From Clostridiales bacterium (GTDB lineage: Bacteria; Bacillota; Clostridia; Oscillospirales; QAMX01), in contig JAEDMJ010000074.1 in NCBI GenBank assembly GCA_016303065.1, positions 1-6,367 of the forward strand: 6,367 nucleotides of DNA. The letters run 5' to 3'. Numbering within the stretch: position 1 is the stretch's first letter; every line of letters starts with the position of its first letter. The notes under the pieces are model-generated. The model saw only the letters and a list, made by a program, of their open reading frames with translations, searched no databases and had not been told where the DNA came from. The position numbers were made by a program, and so were the translations under genes. This document shows positions 1 through 4,952 of this stretch, piece after piece.

Positions 1-369
1 GCCTCCGTCGAAGTTGGAAAAGTCTATCAGGGCGGCATCGCCGCCGGAGAGCAGATCTCGATGCTCCTTCCGTGCGCGGTCGCTCCGGAAGGAAGCGGCG
101 TGGAAGATACGGCGGTGATCTCAAAGCTGGAAGTCGGCATGGAAGGAATTTTTATGCCCCTGGTTTATGACGAAAATTCCTTTGTTGAAATGAACGGAGC
201 AGTCCTTCAAAAACAGGATCTTGCCGTCTGCGGGCTGGCGGACGGAATGCGCTGGGCCTTTTTGTCCACCGGCCGCGGTCTTCTTTTTGCGCGGGACGCC
301 TATCCGGGAGCGGAAAACGCAGAGACACTTGATGACGTCGAAGCATACCTTGCCGAAATGCTGAAATAA
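1..369 (+). CDS. C-terminal part of an unrecognised protein (5' end outside window)
   Basis: The reading frame is open from base 1 and ends at a TAA at 367-369, giving 122 visible residues. An ATG at 61 exists, but the 20 codons before it read well (ASVEVGKVYQGG, then GEQIS), so the gene very probably starts to the left of the window. The visible part has short beta-like stretches (VEVGKVYQGG, EVGMEGIFMPL, MRWAFLSTGRGLLFARD) and an acidic amphipathic tail (AETLDDVEAYLAEMLK). The pattern of a V-x-V-x-x-V-Y-x-G strand, then G-E-x-I, then a later V-G-x-E-x-x-F resembles small beta-barrel domains found in secreted or surface proteins of Firmicutes, but this is only an impression. No catalytic motif or membrane segment is visible. 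It is convergent with the minus-strand gene at 528. Function unknown. Confidence 0.75.
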   Translation, partial: ASVEVGKVYQGGIAAGEQISMLLPCAVAPEGSGVEDTAVISKLEVGMEGIFMPLVYDENSFVEMNGAVLQKQDLAVCGLADGMRWAFLSTGRGLLFARDAYPGAENAETLDDVEAYLAEMLK

Positions 370-419
370 CCCCCCTTCGCGGCGCTGCGTTTTTCCCGCG
401 CAAGGTCTAAGCCTGTATA

Positions 420-515
420 TGCAAAAAATTACCGTCTGCTTTTTGACAATACCACCAATACCGGGCGTCCGGTATTGGTGGTACACATCATTTTGGCAGA
501 CGGTAATTATTTGCA
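420..515. terminator. Nested inverted repeat between convergent genes; candidate two-way terminator
   Basis: Two sets of arms share one centre. The outer arms, 420-439 and 496-515, pair over 20 bases with one mismatch (t426 against a509). The inner arms, 450-464 and 469-483, pair perfectly over 15 bases around a GCGT loop (465-468). Between them is an internal loop in which TGA (444-446) can pair with TCA (488-490). The outer arms carry an A-rich outer edge and a T-rich outer edge, so on either strand the stem GCAGACGGT is followed by a T-rich run (AATTTTTTGC on minus, AATTATTTGC on plus). That layout, placed between two genes that end towards each other, fits a bidirectional intrinsic terminator. 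It is much larger than usual, so a small palindromic mobile element is the alternative. No target-site duplication is visible. Confidence 0.6.
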
Positions 516-527
516 CCGTTTTTTGGG

Positions 528-1073
528 TCAGTTTTCCTCTTCCCAGACCTCGTTTGGATAGGCGAGTCCGCGGCTTAAAGACAGGACACGGGCGATGTCG
601 GTAAACTGTGCCCCTTCTCCGATGTAAAAGCGGTACGTCGCCTCCTCGCCGTGCAGACAGACATAGACGTCGTCGTCCCCCACGGGGGAAATATGCATAA
701 CGCTGCCGTTTCCAAAGCTCAGCGAGATGCTGTCTTCGGCTTCCGGTCGGAACAGCATGAGCTTCATTCCGCCGGAGCTGATCTGTATGAAAACGGACTG
801 GGCATTCCGCGGATCGACCTTGACGGCCTCGCCGCCGAAGTCCGCGCGGCAGCTGTCCCCGGAATTGGCCTGGTACTGGCAATAGGAGTATTCCAGGATG
901 AACTTGTTCCAGCGGGTACGGCTGACGAAGAAAAAGACGAAATACAGCGACAGAAATACAAAAAGCGAAATGCCGGCTATCGTTATAACGCGGGGAATAT
1001 TTCGCTCAAGCCATGCTTTCCGTCTGCATTTACGCACGTATTTTGGGTCGTATCCTGAAGATGTTTCCGACAT
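528..1073 (-). CDS. Single-pass membrane protein of unknown function (181 aa)
   Basis: I do not recognise this protein. The start at 1073 (MSETSSGYDP) is chosen because AAAGGAG lies 6 bases upstream; the frame continues further upstream without a stop, but with no comparable ribosome binding site. Residues 1-27 are hydrophilic and basic (KYVRKCRRKAWLER), residues about 28-50 form one strongly hydrophobic helix rich in Phe and Leu, and the remaining 130 residues are soluble, with alternating beta-like segments and an acidic C-terminus (EVWEEEN). The positive-inside rule suggests the N-terminus is cytoplasmic and the C-terminal domain is outside, although Arg52 and Arg54 just after the helix weaken this. 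Cys65 and Cys75 could form a disulfide if the domain is external. It is the last gene of the ROK-mannosidase cluster, 165 bases after the mannosidase, and may or may not be co-transcribed. Stop is TGA. Confidence 0.8.
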   Translation of the reverse strand: MSETSSGYDPKYVRKCRRKAWLERNIPRVITIAGISLFVFLSLYFVFFFVSRTRWNKFILEYSYCQYQANSGDSCRADFGGEAVKVDPRNAQSVFIQISSGGMKLMLFRPEAEDSISLSFGNGSVMHISPVGDDDVYVCLHGEEATYRFYIGEGAQFTDIARVLSLSRGLAYPNEVWEEEN

Positions 1074-1079
1074 GGCGTT

Positions 1080-1086
1080 CTCCTTT
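1080..1086 (-). promoter_or_regulatory. Ribosome binding site of the membrane protein gene
   Basis: The minus strand reads AAAGGAG, then six bases (AACGCC), then ATG. This near-ideal Shine-Dalgarno sequence fixes the start of the downstream gene at 1073 rather than at a GTG about 36 codons further upstream in the same frame. Confidence 0.85.
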
Positions 1087-1131
1087 CTTTTGAGGTATTT
1101 CCGGCAAAAGGCAGGTGCATAACGCTTACGC

Positions 1132-1159
1132 CCGTGCTGCGGCGCTTGCCGCAGCACGG
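1132..1159. repeat. Perfect 12-bp GC-rich hairpin between mannosidase and membrane protein genes
   Basis: CCGTGCTGCGGC (1132-1143) and GCCGCAGCACGG (1148-1159) are exact inverted copies around a four-base loop, GCTT on plus and AAGC on minus. Neither side is followed by a T-run (minus strand continues GCGTAAGCG; plus strand AGCTTTGAG), so it does not look like an intrinsic terminator. It sits about 60 bases upstream of the start of the 528-1073 gene and 79 bases after the mannosidase stop. A stem of this kind between genes in one transcript could protect the upstream message from 3' exonucleases or lower expression of the downstream gene. That role is inferred. Confidence 0.75.
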
Positions 1160-1238
1160 AGCTTTGAGGCGTCATAGGCACGGTCTGTACGATTTTGCTC
1201 AGAGTTTCCGCGACCGGGTCTTTGAGGGCGGAAAAATG

Positions 1239-3743
1239 CTATTTTGCGATGCCTTCGAGGAAGTCGACGATATACACCCTGCCGTCGGGTTCGATGCGCC
1301 AGGTCTTTGTCTGCTGCGGAGTGAATTCCGCCCAGAATTCGGTTTTCGCACAGGGAATCCTGACATAGGCGCGGGCTTTTTGCCCCTTCGTTTCGTAGGC
1401 GCGGACAATGAGCGCGCCGGAGCCGTCCTCGCTGTATTTGAACGAGGAAAGGGCCACATTGTCGTTTTCGCTTTCGATGGAGAGGAAGCTCTTTTTCCGG
1501 GGCTCGCTTCCGCGGTGATATCCGCAGGGGACGGGAACCGGGGGCTCGTTCATAAGCGCAGAGAGCCTGACGACGTCGGAATTCTCCGCTTCGCCAAAAT
1601 GGGGGTAGACGGAGAACTTAAATCTCTGGAGTCCCTCGTCGGTGAAGTTGAAATCGTCATCGAGACGCACGGCGCAGTGGTCGGCGTAAATCGTGCTGCG
1701 AAGCGCCGTGAGCCGCAGGTCTTTTCCGCAGCAGTCGTAGCTGTACTTGGAATCGTTTATGAGGGCAAGGCCGCGGCGGAGGCCGTCGAGAGTGAAGCTT
1801 ATGTCGGTCCAGCGCTGCATCGGCTCTTCTTCTCCGTTGCACGGGCGCTTGATAAAGCCGAACGGAATCTCGGCGGTGTTGATCTCTTCTTCGCCGGCGA
1901 CCGGGAAGGAGAATTTGAGCAGGGTGTGCGGTTCCTGCCAGATGACCTTGCAGCTTACGTCGAGAGTGGGCATTCCGGCGGTCAGAGAGTAATTCACGGT
2001 GAGATAGGAGTCGTTCCAGCGGTACTTTGCGCGTATGAGTCCGCGCACGGGGCCGCTCTCGACCACGCGAAGCTCCTGAAGCTGCATATAGCCTTTTATG
2101 TCGTGGAACTTAAAGACATTGTGCGCCCAGGTGTCGTTCTTTATATCGTCGATAACGACGGGGCGGGCACCGAGCCCGCTGAGAATGTTCACGCCGTCGG
2201 TCTTGTCGGCAATGGAGAGGATACATCCGGAGAGCCTGTCTATTTCGACGGAGATGCGATCGTTTTCCATTTTGAGACCGTCGCATTTGAGCTCAGTCGC
2301 GACATGACCGCTTCCGTCGTCGGCGTAATTATTCCAGGTGGGTTTGAGCCAGAAGGTCTCGTAGCCCATTGCGGGGATCTTTGCGACGAAATACGTGTCC
2401 GTGTTGGTGTGCCTTGTGTATGAGGAAGCTCTGATGTTCTGGAACGGAAGTAGGTTTCCTTCGGAGTCGCGCACGGACGCGGACGGATGGTAGGTGGAGA
2501 CGGGGATCTCCGCGTCAAACCCGTGGGGGTTGAAAACAACGATGGGACGCTCGAATCCCGGAGGACAGCTGTGGTTTCTGAAGGATGCGGGAAGGTCTTT
2601 TCCGTCGACAGGCTCGGATATGCCGTCTACCCATGTGTCTATGTCGGAGATAATGCGGAGATGGGCGTTGTTCTCGGCGCGGCGGGCAATCGTCAAAGCG
2701 TGGCCGTCGGTCTCCCTGACGTCTTCATATGCTTCCATGATTGAACAGCCGTCGAGAATGTCGTGGAACTGGTTAAAGAGAACGTCCTTCCATGCCTCTC
2801 CCAGCTCCCGGGTGAGTTTTCTGTCGTCTTTCAAAAGCGAGGAAACTGTGTTCCACTTTTCGGCGGAATAGAGGGCGTTCTCCGCCGTGCGGTTCAGAGC
2901 TTTTACGACGCTCGTGACGGAATAGCAGCCGCTTGCGTGGTGCTGAAGCTCGTTTTTCCAGACGGGAAGGGCGGGCTTCTGAGCGCGGATATCCGCAAAG
3001 AAGCTGTCCGGATCGGAGAACACAAGGTCATTTCCGCATTCCCGGGACATGAGGTCTCTCAAATGCTCGATATCGCCCCTCGTGGGTCCGCCGCCGTGGT
3101 TGCCGACGCCGTAAAAGAGCATGACGCTGTGATCTTTTTCGGCGGCGGTGTTTCTGAGCTCTTCGACGGAGCGGTCAAGAGAGTCGCTTCCCCTTATGGC
3201 GTAGCTTCTGGGAATGCGGTAGGCGGGGACAACCGTCCCGTCCGGGGACTCCCAAAGGAATACGCTCTCCGGGATCTCGCTGTTTTCGTGCATTCCGGGG
3301 CGCATGAAGACATACGCGTTCATTCCGCCAAGGTTCAAAAGCTGGGGGAGCATCTGGTTGTGGCCGAAAGAGTCCACGTTGTATCCCGTGCGGCAGATGC
3401 GGCCGAATTTTTCGTAATAGTAGAGCTGGCTGTAAAGGGCGTGGCGGGCAAAGCTTTCGCCGGAGGGAATATTGCAGTCGGGCTGCACCCACCAGCCGTT
3501 CACGGGGATCCAGCGGCCCTCCTGAACGCGCTTGCGGATCTCGCCGAACATTTCGGGGTCGATCTCCTCGACCCAGCGGTAGTACGAGGCCGAGGAACAG
3601 CTGAATACAAATCCGGGGTATTCGTTGAGCCTGTCGAGAGCGGAGTGGAAAGTCATAAGCGCTTCGCCGCAGCCCTCCTGCCATCTCCACTGCCAGATGG
3701 GGTCAAGGTGTGCGTTGCCGATAAGATGAATTTTGTTGTCCAT
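1239..3743 (-). CDS. Alpha-mannosidase, glycoside hydrolase family 38
   Basis: This 834-residue enzyme hydrolyses terminal alpha-linked mannose from oligosaccharides or glycans by a zinc-dependent retaining mechanism. The N-terminal catalytic domain opens at once with IHLIGNAHLDPIWQWRW, giving zinc ligands His12 and Asp14. YNVDSFGHNQ holds Asp124, the expected nucleophile and third ligand. NQFHDILDG supplies His327, the fourth. GVGNHGGGPT (212-221) and ELQHHASGCYSV (265-276) are further GH38 hallmarks. A helical middle region (about 265-350) and a long beta-rich C-terminal part (about 390-834) complete the usual architecture and length. There is no signal peptide or membrane segment, so it should act in the cytoplasm on imported sugar. 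The start at 3743 is preceded by GGTG six bases upstream, a weak ribosome binding site, 54 bases after the ROK gene; co-transcription and perhaps translational coupling are likely. Stop is TAG. Linkage specificity cannot be read from the sequence. Confidence 0.96.
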   Translation of the reverse strand: MDNKIHLIGNAHLDPIWQWRWQEGCGEALMTFHSALDRLNEYPGFVFSCSSASYYRWVEEIDPEMFGEIRKRVQEGRWIPVNGWWVQPDCNIPSGESFARHALYSQLYYYEKFGRICRTGYNVDSFGHNQMLPQLLNLGGMNAYVFMRPGMHENSEIPESVFLWESPDGTVVPAYRIPRSYAIRGSDSLDRSVEELRNTAAEKDHSVMLFYGVGNHGGGPTRGDIEHLRDLMSRECGNDLVFSDPDSFFADIRAQKPALPVWKNELQHHASGCYSVTSVVKALNRTAENALYSAEKWNTVSSLLKDDRKLTRELGEAWKDVLFNQFHDILDGCSIMEAYEDVRETDGHALTIARRAENNAHLRIISDIDTWVDGISEPVDGKDLPASFRNHSCPPGFERPIVVFNPHGFDAEIPVSTYHPSASVRDSEGNLLPFQNIRASSYTRHTNTDTYFVAKIPAMGYETFWLKPTWNNYADDGSGHVATELKCDGLKMENDRISVEIDRLSGCILSIADKTDGVNILSGLGARPVVIDDIKNDTWAHNVFKFHDIKGYMQLQELRVVESGPVRGLIRAKYRWNDSYLTVNYSLTAGMPTLDVSCKVIWQEPHTLLKFSFPVAGEEEINTAEIPFGFIKRPCNGEEEPMQRWTDISFTLDGLRRGLALINDSKYSYDCCGKDLRLTALRSTIYADHCAVRLDDDFNFTDEGLQRFKFSVYPHFGEAENSDVVRLSALMNEPPVPVPCGYHRGSEPRKKSFLSIESENDNVALSSFKYSEDGSGALIVRAYETKGQKARAYVRIPCAKTEFWAEFTPQQTKTWRIEPDGRVYIVDFLEGIAK

Positions 3744-3797
3744 ATTTCACACCGTCCATACACTTGGTTTTGTTTTTGGGGGATATTCCGTATGCTT

Positions 3798-4760
3798 TTA
3801 TTTCATTGCCGCAACGGAAATCGCGGCAAAATCTCCCAGCGCTTCGCCGAGCTTTGCGGGAACGATGCGGCAGGCGCGCGCCGAGGACGCAAGGCATTCG
3901 GCGTCTATGACGCGCTGCATCTCGCCGCGGATAAACTCTTCGCTGCGGACAAACACGGAGCCGATGACGATCATCTCCGGATTGATGAGGTCAATGACGA
4001 GCGCCATGGCGCGGCCGAGCATATGCCCGACATAGCGGTAAACTTCGATCGCGGTCGCGTCTCCGTTTTCCGCTGCAATGCCGATGCTTTTTGCCGTGAT
4101 GCCGTCGAGTTCGGCTATCGAGGAGCAGAAGCCGCATTTTTTTCCGACCTGGAGAAGCTCCATTGCGGCGGAACGTCCAACCTGAGCGATGCCGCCTCCG
4201 CTGCAGTAGCCTTCAACGGTGCCGCGTTTTCCGTAGCCGACGGGACCCTCGTCGGTGAGACGTATATGTCCTATCTCACCGGCACAGTCGGTGACGCCGG
4301 CATAGAGTTTTCCGTCGAGGACGAGTCCCGCTCCGAAGCCGGTTCCCATTGTGCAGAAGACCATGCTGCGCGTGCCCCTTCCCGCTCCGTACATCCACTC
4401 TGCAAGACCGCAGGCATTTGCGTCGTTCTGGAGACGAACCGGAAGGTTGTGGCGCGACGAATAGTATTCGCAGATGTGTACATCGTCCCAGCCGGGAAGG
4501 TTTGGCGGGGACTGGATAATTCCGCCGACGCTGTCAAGGGGACCCCCGCAGCTTATGCCGACGGCCTCAACAGGGTACTGTGCGAGCAGGGGAGCAAGTA
4601 TTTCGTCAAGCCTGGAGAGCATTGTTTCGGCAGAAACCGTCTTGTCTGTCGGGATAGCTTCGCGGCGCAGAATTTCAAGCTTTTCTCCGTTGTCGGAGCC
4701 GATGATGCAGGCGCATTTTGTTCCGCCGATGTCAAGACCGGCATAGTACTTTTTTTCCAT
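3798..4760 (-). CDS. ROK-family sugar kinase lacking the usual zinc-binding cysteines
   Basis: ROK kinases phosphorylate hexoses such as glucose, mannose, fructose or N-acetyl-sugars with ATP. This 320-residue protein shows the phosphate-binding loop GLDIGGTK (8-15), the GISCGGPLD segment (69-76), the catalytic Asp113 in NDANACGLAEW, the second nucleotide loop MGTGFGAG (138-145), and AGEIGH with His165. The start at 4760 is chosen because MEKKYYAGLDIGGT begins there and GGAGG lies 11 bases upstream (4772-4776); an upstream in-frame ATG at 4814 is essentially at the promoter. There is no helix-turn-helix before the kinase fold, so it is an enzyme and not a ROK repressor. The expected CxCGxxGCxE zinc motif reads VGYGKRGTVE (174-183), with Val, Tyr and Thr in place of the three cysteines; I recall similar GYGK...EG(F/Y)CSGGG forms in other clostridial ROK proteins. 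First gene of the cluster with GH38 mannosidase, so a mannose or related sugar is the likely substrate. Confidence 0.93.
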   Translation of the reverse strand: MEKKYYAGLDIGGTKCACIIGSDNGEKLEILRREAIPTDKTVSAETMLSRLDEILAPLLAQYPVEAVGISCGGPLDSVGGIIQSPPNLPGWDDVHICEYYSSRHNLPVRLQNDANACGLAEWMYGAGRGTRSMVFCTMGTGFGAGLVLDGKLYAGVTDCAGEIGHIRLTDEGPVGYGKRGTVEGYCSGGGIAQVGRSAAMELLQVGKKCGFCSSIAELDGITAKSIGIAAENGDATAIEVYRYVGHMLGRAMALVIDLINPEMIVIGSVFVRSEEFIRGEMQRVIDAECLASSARACRIVPAKLGEALGDFAAISVAAMK

Positions 4761-4798
4761 TATGTTGTATTCCTCCGGATTTGCTGTTGGTTTTATAT

Positions 4799-4841
4799 GG
4801 TCACATTCTAACATAAAGCCTCCGCAAAGTAAATAGTGACC
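4799..4841. repeat. GGTCAC/GTGACC arms flanking the kinase promoter
   Basis: GGTCAC (4799-4804) and its inverted copy GTGACC (4836-4841) bracket the minus-strand promoter: one arm sits just downstream of the -10 element near the transcription start and the other just upstream of the -35. Such placement suits a regulator that contacts both sides of a promoter. The arms are only six bases, so chance is a real alternative. Confidence 0.3.
4805..4833 (-). promoter_or_regulatory. Probable SigA-type promoter for the ROK-mannosidase cluster
   Basis: On the minus strand, TTTACT (4828-4833) is followed after 17 bases by TAGAAT (4805-4810). This matches the TTGACA/TATAAT consensus at 4 of 6 and 5 of 6 positions with ideal spacing. 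Transcription would begin near 4798, giving a leader of about 38 bases before the kinase start at 4760. It is the only good promoter I see for the minus-strand cluster. Confidence 0.65.
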
Positions 4842-4872
4842 GAAAAATTTCTTTCAGAAGGGTGAGTAACTG

Positions 4873-4901
4873 TTGAAAACTACCTTTAAAAGTAGTATAA
4901 T
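4873..4901 (+). promoter_or_regulatory. Strong SigA-type promoter for the E2-E3 genes
   Basis: TTGAAA (4873-4878) and TATAAT (4896-4901) are separated by exactly 17 bases, matching consensus at 5 of 6 and 6 of 6 positions. Transcription should start near 4908, leaving a leader of about 45 bases to the E2 start at 4953. The region upstream is A/T-rich around 4842-4855, which may help RNA polymerase binding. Such a near-consensus promoter is usually held in check by a repressor; see the palindrome in its spacer. Confidence 0.85.
4879..4896. promoter_or_regulatory. Operator-like 18-bp near-palindrome inside the E2 promoter spacer
   Basis: ACTACCTTTAAAAGTAGT pairs with its own inverse at 8 of 9 symmetric positions; only C4884/A4891 breaks the symmetry. 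It begins on the base after the -35 hexamer and ends on the first T of the -10, so a protein bound here would block RNA polymerase directly. The spacer is 17 bases, which argues against a MerR-type activator that needs a 19-20 base spacer, and favours a dimeric repressor. The regulator's family is not identifiable from the window, and no regulator gene is in view. Confidence 0.55.
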
Positions 4902-4930
4902 TTACCAATAAATATACCCTGGCGAAATCA

Positions 4931-4938
4931 GAAAGGAG
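4931..4938 (+). promoter_or_regulatory. Ribosome binding site of the E2 gene, with long spacing
   Basis: GAAAGGAG is a strong Shine-Dalgarno match, but 14 bases separate it from the ATG at 4953, longer than the usual 5-10. No nearer in-frame ATG, GTG or TTG exists, and the protein from 4953 starts with a normal lipoyl domain, so the start is kept. Confidence 0.7.
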
Positions 4939-4952
4939 CGTTCTGTTTATCA

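Noticed and set aside
374..405. A 9-bp stem with one bulged C just after the first gene (CCTTCGCGG with CCGCGCAAGG)
   Set aside because: It has a 13-base loop and no T-run after it; the 420-515 structure is a much better terminator candidate.
121..882. A 253-codon minus-strand open frame across the 420-515 hairpin and both convergent genes
   Set aside because: It overlaps the first gene in antisense and the membrane protein in another frame, runs through the inverted repeat, and has an Arg-rich composition typical of out-of-frame translation.
1074..1181. Longer version of the membrane protein starting at a GTG at 1181
   Set aside because: The extra 36 residues include the hairpin, look unlike protein, and have no ribosome binding site, whereas ATG at 1073 has AAAGGAG at ideal spacing.
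1134..2423. A 429-codon plus-strand open frame opposite the 3' half of the mannosidase
   Set aside because: Antisense shadow of a verified gene; no ribosome binding site or family motif seen.
3744..3797. Possible regulatory site between kinase and mannosidase
   Set aside because: The 54 bases hold only a weak GGTG ribosome binding site and an out-of-frame ATG; no stem, promoter or repeat stands out.
2763..4811. A 682-codon plus-strand open frame running opposite the mannosidase and kinase genes
   Set aside because: It lies antisense to two genes with clear catalytic motifs and crosses the gap between them. Its translation shows no recognisable motif and is rich in Ala, Val and Gly, as expected from the mirrored frame of GC-rich codons.
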